This document shows, piece after piece, positions 55,248 to 64,000 of a DNA stretch of 64,000 nt. Position 1 is the first letter of the stretch. The number at the start of each line of letters is the position of its first letter. The notes under the pieces were generated by a model. The model saw only the letters and a list, made by a program, of their open reading frames with translations, did no database searches and was not told the DNA's origin. Location: the NCBI RefSeq assembly GCF_010550695.1, contig NZ_JAAGOB010000011.1, forward strand, positions 124,001 to 188,000, read 5' to 3'. A program made the position numbers and the translations under genes. The DNA comes from Phytoactinopolyspora alkaliphila. GTDB lineage: Bacteria; Actinomycetota; Actinomycetes; Jiangellales; Jiangellaceae.

Positions 55248-56311
55248 TGGGAGTAGTACGCCTGCTGGTCGAGGAAGAGGGCCCAGAACGTTTCACCGGC
55301 GAGTGGTGGACCGGCGTCCTCCTGGACAAGCCGCTTCGACTCGCCGGCCTGATCCTCCTGACGCTCGTCATCCGCTATCTCCTGCACAAGGTCATCGCAC
55401 GGGTAGTGGAACGCACCGTCGATCGGGAACCGCCCACCCGTGTCCTCGGCTCGGCCACCGCGGCGCGGATCGTCTTCGGCAGCGCGGGAGCGTACTCCCA
55501 GCGTCGCGCGTTGCGGGTCCAGACGATGGGCTCACTGCTGAAGAGCACGGCCACGATCATCATCGGCGCGATCGCCGTCGTGATGGCGCTGGACATCCTC
55601 GGCTACTCGATCGGGCCGGTGCTGGCGTCGGCAGGCATCGTGGGCGTGGCACTGGGCTTCGGCGCCCAGAATCTCGTCAAGGACTTCCTGGCCGGCATCT
55701 CCATGCTCCTGGAAGATCAGTACGGTGTCGGCGACGTCATCGACATGGGTGAGGCATCCGGCGTGGTCGAGGCGGTCAGCCTCCGTGTGACGCGGCTTCG
55801 TTCCGTCGACGGCACCGTGTGGTACGTCCGCAACGGCGAGGTCATGCGGCTGGGCAATTCGAGCCAGGACTGGGCGCGGGCGGTCATCGACGTGGGCGTC
55901 GCCTACGCCTCCGACACCGCCGATGTTCGCCGCCTGCTGGAAGAGATCAGCCATGATCTGGCCGCGGAGGACGTCTGGAAAGACCTCATCCTCGAAGAAC
56001 CCGAGGTGTGGGGTGTCGAGGCACTCTCGGCGGACAGCATCGTCATCCGGCTGGTGGTCAAGACCAAGCCCCTGGAGCAGTGGAAGGTGGGGCGCGAGCT
56101 GCGCGAGCGGATCAAGCGGCGCTTCGACGCCGAGGGAATCGAGATCCCCTTCCCGCAGCGGACGCTGTGGATCAAGGAAGACACCTCGGCCGAGGGCGCA
56201 CCGCCCTCCACGCCCGACGGTGCGGGGCCAGCACCAGAGAGCCCGGTGGACGATACGGCGGAAGAGCAGCGGCGCAAGGCTTCCCGGCCGCCGGAACCCG
56301 AGGTTCCCTGA
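55247..56311 (+). CDS. MscS-family mechanosensitive channel
   Basis: 354-residue membrane protein. One or two N-terminal helices ([25 protein letters not shown] and [21 protein letters not shown]) precede the pore helix [45 protein letters not shown], the MscS signature. A soluble beta domain and alpha/beta domain follow ([37 protein letters not shown]). A Pro/Glu-rich tail of about 50 residues closes the protein. It releases solutes on hypo-osmotic shock. It is coupled to the peptidase gene. Confidence 0.93.
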   Translation: MGVVRLLVEEEGPERFTGEWWTGVLLDKPLRLAGLILLTLVIRYLLHKVIARVVERTVDREPPTRVLGSATAARIVFGSAGAYSQRRALRVQTMGSLLKSTATIIIGAIAVVMALDILGYSIGPVLASAGIVGVALGFGAQNLVKDFLAGISMLLEDQYGVGDVIDMGEASGVVEAVSLRVTRLRSVDGTVWYVRNGEVMRLGNSSQDWARAVIDVGVAYASDTADVRRLLEEISHDLAAEDVWKDLILEEPEVWGVEALSADSIVIRLVVKTKPLEQWKVGRELRERIKRRFDAEGIEIPFPQRTLWIKEDTSAEGAPPSTPDGAGPAPESPVDDTAEEQRRKASRPPEPEVP

Positions 56312-56357
56312 CGAGCTGGAAGCCTGCGCCGGAGCCTACGACGCCGCCTGGACGCCC

Positions 56358-56783
56358 CTACGCCAGAGCCGCGTCCAGCGTGATGGTGGTGCCGGTGAGT
56401 GCCTGGCTCACCGGGCAGCCCTCCTTGGCGGCCTCGGCGGCGGCGGCGAAGTCCTCGGCCGAGATCCCGGGAACGACGCCCCGGACCGTCAGCTTGATCC
56501 CGGTGATGCCCTCGCCGGGCTGGAATGTCACGTCGGCACTGGTGTCCAGCGACGTGGCCGGTGTACCGGCCTTGGCGAGCCCGTTGGAGAACGCCATCGA
56601 GAAGCACGCCGAGTGCGCGGCGGCGATGAGTTCCTCCGGCGATGTCTTGCCGTTGGCCTCCTCGGCGCGGGCCGGCCAGGAGACTTCATAGGTGCCGAGG
56701 CCGGACGACTGCAAGGTGACCTTGCCGGCGCCCTCGAACAGGGTGCCTTCCCAGCGGGTGGAGGCGGTGCGGGTGGTAGCCAT
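56358..56783 (-). CDS. OsmC/Ohr-family peroxiredoxin
   Basis: 141-residue OsmC-type protein. The two redox cysteines are in [19 protein letters not shown] and [21 protein letters not shown]. The N-terminus [34 protein letters not shown] is typical of the OsmC subfamily. It reduces organic hydroperoxides. ATG 56783 begins MATTRTAS; the longer frame overlaps the hemoglobin gene. It is divergent from glbO across about 110 bp. Confidence 0.92.
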   Translation of the reverse strand: MATTRTASTRWEGTLFEGAGKVTLQSSGLGTYEVSWPARAEEANGKTSPEELIAAAHSACFSMAFSNGLAKAGTPATSLDTSADVTFQPGEGITGIKLTVRGVVPGISAEDFAAAAEAAKEGCPVSQALTGTTITLDAALA

Positions 56784-56897
56784 GTACGCGGTCCTTTCCG
56801 AGCGGATGCGTGTCGTCAGATGTCGCCTGACGAGTCCCATCCTGCCCGTCCGCCGTGGCGGCGGCGACACCGGCCTTGTCACAATGAGGCTGTGAAC

Positions 56898-57281
56898 ATG
56901 CGCCTGGACAACTTCTACGATGCCGTGGGTGGACGAGAGACCTTCGCCCGCCTGGTCCACCTTTTCTACCAGGGAGTGGCCAACGACCCCGAATTGCGAG
57001 CGATGTACCCGGAGGAGGATCTCGGTCCGGCGGAAGAGCGGCTGCTCCTGTTCCTCGAACAGTACTGGGGCGGACCCACCACCTACTCCGACCAGCGCGG
57101 GCATCCCCGCCTGCGGATGCGGCACGCGCCGTTCAAGGTCAATCCCGCCGCGCGTGATCGCTGGTTGCTGCACATGAAGGCCGCGGTCGACCAGCTCGAC
57201 CTCGCGCCGATGCATCGGGCCACCTTGTGGGACTACCTGGAACGCGCCGCGCACTCCATGGTCAACACCTTCGAGGAGTAG
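56898..57281 (+). CDS. glbO: Truncated hemoglobin, group II (GlbO-like)
   Basis: 127-residue 2-over-2 globin. Heme ligand His76 lies in [11 protein letters not shown]; Tyr24 (B10) in HLFYQGV, and Trp89 at G8 in [13 protein letters not shown], the group II marker. [21 protein letters not shown] is the conserved loop before the proximal His. It binds O2 and handles peroxide or NO. ATG 56898 is 9 bp after GAGG; the GTG at 56892 adds two residues. It pairs divergently with the OsmC gene, a sensible oxidative-stress arrangement. Confidence 0.93.
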   Translation: MRLDNFYDAVGGRETFARLVHLFYQGVANDPELRAMYPEEDLGPAEERLLLFLEQYWGGPTTYSDQRGHPRLRMRHAPFKVNPAARDRWLLHMKAAVDQLDLAPMHRATLWDYLERAAHSMVNTFEE

Positions 57282-57315
57282 CCACGACAATGCTGTGACC
57301 ACCGGTGATTCCACG

Positions 57316-57331
57316 TGTGAGTTAGCGCACA
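57316..57331 (+). promoter_or_regulatory. CRP/GlxR-like binding site upstream of the alpha-glucosidase gene
   Basis: TGTGAGTTAGCGCACA matches the actinobacterial CRP/GlxR consensus TGTGANNTANNTCACA at nine of the ten arm positions plus the central TA. It lies 50-65 bp upstream of the start codon. Carbon-source control by a CRP-type protein is likely. Confidence 0.6.
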
Positions 57332-57380
57332 CCCGGTACCGGATCGCGTCGCCGGGCGAGGCGTCATAGGCTTGTCAGTC

Positions 57381-59027
57381 GTGACTGATGCGCGCAAAGA
57401 CTGGTGGCGTAGCGCCACCATCTACCAGGTCTACATCCGCTCGTTCGCCGACGGCAACGGTGACGGCGAAGGCGATATCACCGGTCTTCGCGGCAAACTG
57501 CCATATTTGCGCGATCTCGGGATCGACGCGATCTGGATCAATCCGTGGTATCCGTCGCCCCTCAACGACGGCGGCTACGACGTCGCCGACTACCGGGACA
57601 TCGACCCACGGTTCGGCGACCTCACGCAAGCCACGCAGCTCATCTCCGAAGCCCACGACCTGGGATTGAAGGTCATCCTCGATATCGTCCCGAACCACAG
57701 CTCGTGGGATCACGAGTGGTTCAAAGCGGCCCTTGAGTCCGCACCAGGCTCTCCGGAGCGAGCCCGCTACATCTTCCGCGACGGCGCCGGGCCCAACGGC
57801 GACCAGCCGCCCAACAACTGGCGCAGCGTCTTCGGCGGACCGGCCTGGGAGCGGGTCACCGAGCCCGACGGCTCACCGGGGCAGTGGTACTTCCACATCT
57901 TCGACGTGTCCCAGCCCGACCTCGACTGGAACAACCCGGAGGTGCGCGAGGAGTTCCTCGGCGTGCTGCGGTTCTGGTTCGACCTCGGAGTGGACGGCTT
58001 CCGGATCGACGTCGCCCACGGCATGGTCAAGGACATGACCAAGCCGGACCTGCCCTACGACGAGTCCGGTCTGCTCAATTCGCCCAGCATCGCCGACCAC
58101 CCGTTCTTCGACCGCGACGGCGTCCACGACATCTACCGTGGCTGGCGCGAGATCGCCAATGCCTACGACCCTCCGCGGCTGTTCGTCGCCGAGGCGTGGG
58201 TCGAGCCACCGGAGCGACTTGCTCGCTACGTGCGCGACGACGAACTTCACAGCGCCTTCAACTTCGACTACCTCAAGTCCGCGTGGAACGCCGACGCTCT
58301 GCGCCAGACCATCGAGCAATCCATGGAGGTCTTGCATGCCGTGGGCGCGCCGGCCACCTGGGTGCTGGAGAACCACGACGTCGAGAGGGTGGTCACCCGA
58401 TACGGCCGCGAGGTTACGGCGGCCCCGCGTGGGCATAACAGGCTCGTCCTCGGCGAGTCGGACCGTGCCCTTGGCCGGCGCAGGGCCCGCGCGGCGGCGT
58501 TGCTGATGCTGACGCTCCCCGGTGGCGCGTACATCTACCAGGGCCAGGAGCTGGGGCTACCCGAGGTCCTCGATCTCCCGGAAGACGCCTTGCAGGATCC
58601 CGTCTGGGAGCGGTCCGGACGCACCGAGCGGGGCCGCGACGGATGCCGGGTTCCCCTCCCCTGGACCACGAGCGGCCCGTCTGCCGGGTTCGGCGACAAC
58701 GGATCGTGGCTCCCGCAGCCGGCCGGCTGGGAAGAGCTCTCTGTCGAGGCTCAGCAGGGTGACCCCGAGTCGGTGCTGGAGCTGTATCGCTCGGCGCTGC
58801 GCATCCGGCGTGAGGAGCCGGCATTCGAATCCGAGGCGTTGACCTGGAACCAGGATATCGGAGCCGATGTGCTCGCATTCGAGCGCGAGCCCGGATTCAT
58901 GTGCGTGGTGAACATCGGCTCGGAATCGGTGAAACTGCCCGTGCACACGGAGATCCTCCTCGCCAGCTCTCCGTTGAGCGAGGACGGGCTGCTTCCCGCC
59001 GACACCGCAGTCTGGCTCCGGCCCTAA
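57381..59027 (+). CDS. GH13 alpha-glucosidase
   Basis: 548-residue GH13 enzyme (oligo-1,6-glucosidase/alpha-glucosidase group) that hydrolyses alpha-glucosides from the non-reducing end in the cytoplasm. WWRSATIYQVYIRSFADGNGDGEGDITGL is the N-terminal hallmark. The catalytic residues are Asp210 (DGFRIDVAHG), Glu271 (FVAEAWVE) and Asp333 (LENHDVERV). The GTG at 57381 is chosen; a TTG at 57372 would add three residues. No signal peptide. The CRP-like site upstream fits catabolite control. Confidence 0.92.
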   Translation: MTDARKDWWRSATIYQVYIRSFADGNGDGEGDITGLRGKLPYLRDLGIDAIWINPWYPSPLNDGGYDVADYRDIDPRFGDLTQATQLISEAHDLGLKVILDIVPNHSSWDHEWFKAALESAPGSPERARYIFRDGAGPNGDQPPNNWRSVFGGPAWERVTEPDGSPGQWYFHIFDVSQPDLDWNNPEVREEFLGVLRFWFDLGVDGFRIDVAHGMVKDMTKPDLPYDESGLLNSPSIADHPFFDRDGVHDIYRGWREIANAYDPPRLFVAEAWVEPPERLARYVRDDELHSAFNFDYLKSAWNADALRQTIEQSMEVLHAVGAPATWVLENHDVERVVTRYGREVTAAPRGHNRLVLGESDRALGRRRARAAALLMLTLPGGAYIYQGQELGLPEVLDLPEDALQDPVWERSGRTERGRDGCRVPLPWTTSGPSAGFGDNGSWLPQPAGWEELSVEAQQGDPESVLELYRSALRIRREEPAFESEALTWNQDIGADVLAFEREPGFMCVVNIGSESVKLPVHTEILLASSPLSEDGLLPADTAVWLRP

Positions 59028-59030
59028 GGG

Positions 59031-59669
59031 TTACAGCGCGAACAGAGCAAGTCCGCTGCGGGCGAGGATGGTGCCGTTCGGGGCGTCGAGCCGTTGCCAC
59101 GAGCCGGCCGAGCGCAGCACCACCTCGCCCTGCCCGCCCAGGAAGCCGTACGACGACGATGCGTGGGCGAGTCGCAACAGCACGCCGTGCGCCAGTTCCA
59201 CGTCCCAGATCTGCGCGGCCAGCCCTTCGAGTGCCGCCCGGCCAGCGCGCAGGTCACGGCCTTGGGCCTCCTCCGGCGCCCGCCGGCGAAACTCGGCCAC
59301 ACCGGCATCGACCCGGGCGACGACGTCCCCGAGGTCCAGTCGCCCGAGCTCGGTCCAGCCGGACCGGGGCGGCAAACTGCTGGTCCAGCGCAGCGCCGGC
59401 AATGCGGGCGGGAGCTCAAGCTCCCCGTGCGCGCCGACGGCCTTGGCGGCCAGGGTGGAGGCCTCGACGACGACGTCGACCTCCACGGGATCGGCCAGCG
59501 CCACAGTCCGCAGCGCAAGCGCGTCGAACGGCGTCTCGGCGAAACATCCCGCCACAGATCCCGTCGCCACGATCCTCGCGACAGCTTCAGGCTCGAAGCG
59601 GGCGACACGCTTGGCAAAGGTGGCCAGGTCAGCGGCCGCGCCGGGCCGTGCAGGCGTGAATACTGTCAC
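59031..59669 (-). CDS. Conserved actinobacterial protein of unknown function
   Basis: 212-residue, Ala/Leu/Arg-rich protein without transmembrane segments or a motif I can name. It shows LATFAKRVARFEPEAVARIVATGSVAGCFAETPFDALALRTVALADP at the N-terminus and SSSYGFLGGQGEVVLRSAGSWQRLDAPNGTILARS at the C-terminus. The ATG overlaps the stop of the thioesterase gene (ATGA, 59666-59669), so the two are coupled and probably functionally linked. It converges on the alpha-glucosidase gene with a 3-bp gap. Confidence 0.75.
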   Translation of the reverse strand: MTVFTPARPGAAADLATFAKRVARFEPEAVARIVATGSVAGCFAETPFDALALRTVALADPVEVDVVVEASTLAAKAVGAHGELELPPALPALRWTSSLPPRSGWTELGRLDLGDVVARVDAGVAEFRRRAPEEAQGRDLRAGRAALEGLAAQIWDVELAHGVLLRLAHASSSYGFLGGQGEVVLRSAGSWQRLDAPNGTILARSGLALFAL

Positions 59670-60538
59670 TGCTCTTCCCCCATGAACGGCTCCAGCGCGG
59701 CGTGTTCCGCCGCTGTGATCTTGCGCGGGCGTTGTGCCCCGACGTCGTAGGTGACGAGCGTGGACGTCGCCCGCGCGTAGAGCCGTTCCTCGTCCCGCAC
59801 GTCGTAGGCGACCTCGAACGACGACTCACCGATGTGGGTGACCCAGACGTCCACCTGCAAAGGTTGAGTCCGGAACGGCACCGGAGCGAGGTAGTCGATG
59901 CTCTGGCCCGCCACGACCGAGCCCTGATGGGCGTCGACCACGCCGAGCAGGTGCCGCTGCGCGAAGTCGATCCGGGCCTCCTGCAGGTACTCGGCGAAGA
60001 TGACGTTGTTGACGTGGCCGTAGGAATCGAGGTCGTCGAAACGGACGGCGCACTGATAGACGTGTTTCTTGTCCGGTTTCCCGTCTGGGTCCGGCCGGCG
60101 CGTGCGTGGTACCGGCCCATCGGTCTCCAGATGACCCTCGAGCACGGCCTTCTCTTCCGCCGTCAGCCGGCGCGCGCGGCCGCGTTCCAGATCGTAGGGC
60201 ACCAGCGTGGTGGTGGCGCATGCGTAGACGCGCCTGGCGTCGTCGTCGGCGTCCACCACCTCGTAGCCGAGGGTGAACGTCGAGTTGCGGACCTCACGGA
60301 CCCACGTCTCCACCTGCAGCGGCCGGGCCCGGAAGCGCAGCGGCGCCAGGTAGCCGATGTCATGGCGGGATACCACGGAGCCACGCTGGAAGCTGCCCGC
60401 ACCACGCTTCGGCGCGTGCACGAACAACATGTCGACCCGGGCTTCCTGGAGGTACCGCAGGTACACGACGTTGTTGACGTGCCCGTAGGAGTCCATATCA
60501 GCCCAGCGCAGCGGAACGTGAGCGATGTGGCGCGTCAT
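59666..60538 (-). CDS. Acyl-CoA thioesterase with two tandem hotdog domains
   Basis: 290-residue protein that is an internal duplication. Each half begins with the same 4HBT motif: RWADMDSYGHVNNVVYLRYLQEARVD at about residue 11, and RFDDLDSYGHVNNVIFAEYLQEARID at about 168. Both carry the putative catalytic Asp. Such proteins hydrolyse acyl-CoA esters (family knowledge). It starts 10 bp after the ettA stop on the same strand and is coupled to the following unknown gene. Confidence 0.88.
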   Translation of the reverse strand: MTRHIAHVPLRWADMDSYGHVNNVVYLRYLQEARVDMLFVHAPKRGAGSFQRGSVVSRHDIGYLAPLRFRARPLQVETWVREVRNSTFTLGYEVVDADDDARRVYACATTTLVPYDLERGRARRLTAEEKAVLEGHLETDGPVPRTRRPDPDGKPDKKHVYQCAVRFDDLDSYGHVNNVIFAEYLQEARIDFAQRHLLGVVDAHQGSVVAGQSIDYLAPVPFRTQPLQVDVWVTHIGESSFEVAYDVRDEERLYARATSTLVTYDVGAQRPRKITAAEHAALEPFMGEEQ

Positions 60539-60548
60539 CGTATCGACG

Positions 60549-62225
<1,677 letters not shown>

Positions 62226-62306
62226 AGCGCCCCCAAGCCTACGACGTCGCCGGTCAATACCCTAATGGCGGTGGCGCCCCGGTCGCCGGGGCGCCACCGG
62301 GGTGCC

Positions 62307-62870
62307 TCAGAGGGCCGCGCCCACAGCCGTGAGCTCGTCAGAGTCGTCGAACTCGTCGGTGTCGTCGGGCTCGTCCTGATTGTCGTCCGACGGCAGCGGC
62401 GGTGGTGGCACCTCACCGGTGGCCTTGTCCGCCCCGGCCTCATCTGTGGTGTATCCGGCGACAGCCTGCTTGACCTCATCCCCGTCCGGCTCGGACGGCG
62501 GCTGCCGGACGGCCTTGGTGAACGACGAGATGCCGCGGTACAGATCGTGTCCCACTGAGCTGGCGCTGATCTCGATCGATTGCCGCAGCACGTTCTGCTC
62601 GTCCCGCCACTCCCGCACCCGGCCGCGGCCGTGGACCACCACCGGGTCACCGAGACTCAGGGACGCCGCCACGTTCTTCGCCAGGTGCGGCTGCCAGCAG
62701 ATCACCGTGAAGTACGACGTCTCGCCGTCGGACCACTGGTTGGTGCGGCTGTCGAAGTACCGCTCGTTGCACGCGATGCGGAAGTGACACCACGGGTCGC
62801 CATCCTTCTTCACCTCCCGCCGGACAGTCGTGGCGACGTTTCCGGAAACCGTCATGGTTGCTGCTGTCAT
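62307..62870 (-). CDS. ssb: Single-stranded DNA-binding protein-like
   Basis: 187-residue OB-fold protein. VSGNVATTVRREVKKDGDPWCHFRIACNERYFDSRTNQWSDGETSYFTVICWQPHLAKNVAASLSLGDPVVVHGRGRVREW is the SSB core. The Pro/Asp-rich tail lacks the classical DDDIPF end that recruits partner proteins, ending instead DDSDELTAVGAAL. That makes it an accessory (SsbB-like) rather than the essential SSB. The start MTAATMTVSG may begin at either Met. The DUF2637 remnant lies upstream. Confidence 0.85.
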   Translation of the reverse strand: MTAATMTVSGNVATTVRREVKKDGDPWCHFRIACNERYFDSRTNQWSDGETSYFTVICWQPHLAKNVAASLSLGDPVVVHGRGRVREWRDEQNVLRQSIEISASSVGHDLYRGISSFTKAVRQPPSEPDGDEVKQAVAGYTTDEAGADKATGEVPPPPLPSDDNQDEPDDTDEFDDSDELTAVGAAL

Positions 62871-62958
62871 GTGGGCGCCTCCCGCGCTCGTAGCTGATCT
62901 GACAGCTACGACGCTCCCAATCCAGCGCCCCGGAAAGTAGACCCTCGCGCGAAGATGT

Positions 62959-63288
62959 GGATATCCGGGCCGGCAATCTGCGGCCTGTGGAAACTACCGC
63001 GCGATTCCTGTCCGCCGCCGTCACGGTCGCCCACGGATACCACGCGATACGCCAACCACTAGGCGTCAACAAAACAGCCGCCACCGTCGCCACGCAGATG
63101 AACCCGTCCACGATCAACGGCCACAACCACGCCAGACGCCCATTCACGCCAGCCGCCACTACCCATGACCGCAACGCGTCGAACGATAACGTGAACGCCG
63201 CGAGACCAAGGGCGGCCACCGAGACGGTCAAGATAGCCAAGGCGCGGCGACGCACCGTGCCTATAGGGAGCCCTTCGACCGCGCACAT
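62959..63288 (-). pseudogene. DUF2637-like membrane-protein remnant
   Basis: From ATG 63288 the frame encodes about 85 recognisable residues of a DUF2637 protein: two to three helices with VAAGVNGRLAWLWPLIVDGFICVATVAAVLL and IAWYPW. Normal members continue with further helices and a soluble part. Here the sequence turns into Arg/Ser-rich nonsense (ADRNRAVVSTGRRLPARIS) and the open frame merely runs on into ssb. It is most likely a decayed gene from an integrative element, because DUF2637 proteins are common on actinomycete plasmids and ICEs. Confidence 0.55.
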
Positions 63289-63454
63289 CTGTGACGCAGC
63301 AACCAGTTCCCTAGGCAGCGAGTCACCGGGAAATCGGAGGCCGCAAACCGAACGTCCACATCGTCACTCGAGGTGGATGCGCAGGTCCGCGATGGACTGC
63401 CACGGCACATCGGCGATGGAGTCTGCGAGCATGGGGATTAGGAAGGAGGATGCC

Positions 63455-63610
63455 ATGGTGTTCCAGGGCGAGGTGTCGCCGATCGGTACGCTGCTCGAAC
63501 GTGTTCATCCCCTCCGACATAGGGCCGGCCACAAGTGTGGGTGTACGTCACACCGCAGCGGGAAACGCACGTCACTGCCAAGACCTGATGAGAAGCGGAG
63601 ACAGTCTTGA
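63455..63610 (+). CDS. Possible 51-residue small ORF
   Basis: A very strong ribosome-binding sequence, AGGAAGGAGG, ends 5 bp before ATG 63455. The product would be a basic 51-residue peptide with a Cys-Gly-Cys (HKCGCTSHRSGKR). I do not recognise it. The surrounding 63289-63587 bases hold no other supportable gene, and the RBS may be a relic of a decayed one. Confidence 0.3.
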   Translation: MVFQGEVSPIGTLLERVHPLRHRAGHKCGCTSHRSGKRTSLPRPDEKRRQS

Positions 63611-63944
63611 TGCTTGCTGGCGCTTCGGGATCCTGCAGACCCTCGATGACTACATCTCCACCATCCGCCGCGGCAGTGTGAGGCTCGCAGCGACAGTGTT
63701 CTCTGAAGTGCCTCCACGGACAGGGTCGGTGCAGATCGACGCGGCGTTCGGGGCCCTGGGCGGATACCTGGCCGAGCGCGACGGATGGGACACGCCAGCC
63801 TGGGTCCAGGACCCGACCCACCACACCACAGCGTGGTACCCGGCCGTACCAAAGATCTTCCGGGCAGAGGCGGACCGGGAGAACCCGCACGCCTTCCGCA
63901 AGTGCGGAATCTTCATCCCCAGGCGGTCACTGGCCCGAGCATGA
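63588..63944 (+). CDS. Small accessory protein coupled to a downstream gene
   Basis: 118-residue protein if ATG 63588 is used; the frame is open further upstream but not protein-like. TVFSEVPPRTGSVQIDAAFGALGGYLAERDGWDTPAWVQD and WYPAVPKIFRAEADRENPHAFRKCGIFIPRRSLARA resemble a family that precedes nucleotidyltransferase-type (AbiEii-like or DUF6036-like) genes in actinomycetes, where it acts as the antitoxin partner. That recollection is moderate and needs checking. The stop overlaps the next ATG (ATGA), so the pair is coupled. Confidence 0.55.
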   Translation: MRSGDSLDACWRFGILQTLDDYISTIRRGSVRLAATVFSEVPPRTGSVQIDAAFGALGGYLAERDGWDTPAWVQDPTHHTTAWYPAVPKIFRAEADRENPHAFRKCGIFIPRRSLARA

Positions 63945-64000
63945 GCGAACACAACGCGGACCTGGACGCACACGGCGTCCGCAACCTGTTCCAGGAACTC
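63941..64000 (+). CDS. Start of a gene running off the right edge
   Basis: Twenty codons, beginning MSEHNADLDAHGVRNLFQEL. The ATG overlaps the stop of the small upstream gene (63941-63944). By context it may be the nucleotidyltransferase-like partner of a toxin-antitoxin or abortive-infection pair. Too little is present to identify it. Confidence 0.45.
   Translation, partial: MSEHNADLDAHGVRNLFQEL

Overview
High-GC actinobacterial chromosome segment. No rRNA, tRNA, CRISPR array or transposase gene was recognised. The lineage signs are: NucS in place of MutSL; a split ImuA'/ImuB/DnaE2 mutasome with TCGAAC-N4-GTTCGA LexA boxes; an AfsR-type regulator; a DivIVA-like coiled-coil protein; EttA; several F420/flavin LLM oxidoreductases; and GTGA/ATGA-coupled operons. 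A Jiangellales-like soil actinomycete is plausible, but the genus is an inference.

Region by region. 1-2.0 kb: methylmalonyl-CoA and thiolase functions (meaB, thiolase, mce). 2.2-6.7 kb: DivIVA-like coiled coil, small Cys/His protein, MMPL transporter, SDR. 6.7-9.4 kb: a hexapeptide acyltransferase fused to an alpha-helical domain, a DUF1992 protein and a frameshifted lipoprotein. 9.5-12.6 kb: MFS pump, WrbA-like flavoprotein and LLM oxidoreductase in one operon. 12.7-15.9 kb: large AfsR/SARP regulator.

16-33.7 kb is a coherent catabolic locus. A leftward arm (FAD oxidoreductase, SurE, aldehyde dehydrogenase, small-molecule kinase) diverges from an LLM oxidoreductase. Next come a ribose-type ABC importer coupled to HyuA/HyuB, then a TetR gene divergent from an operon of class III aminotransferase, VOC protein and a 2-oxoacid dehydrogenase E1 alpha/beta pair. 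The same 16-bp palindrome (CCTAAC-N4-GTTAGG) lies on the promoters of all these units, so they look like one regulon. The substrate is unknown.

33.7-38.9 kb holds two MarR genes, each divergent from a hemerythrin fusion across a palindromic operator. One fusion carries a Ddn-type (F420) nitroreductase domain and the other an LLM domain; lpdA lies between them.

38.9-52.1 kb is a genome-maintenance block. A DUF222/HNH protein, dnaE2 and nucS are tightly spaced on the minus strand, with a LexA-like box at the start of the first gene. imuA'-imuB lie about 5.6 kb away under a second, perfect LexA box. Between them are two 15-bp minisatellites, an LLM oxidoreductase, a DUF6886-like protein, an ArsR/AHSA1 pair and a DHFR-like protein.

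52.2-62.9 kb is housekeeping: lipid kinase family protein, prolyl oligopeptidase, MscS channel, OsmC, truncated hemoglobin, alpha-glucosidase with a CRP/GlxR-like site, tandem hotdog thioesterase, EttA and an SSB-like protein. 62.9-64 kb becomes accessory in character: a DUF2637 membrane-protein remnant and a small gene coupled to another that runs off the window.
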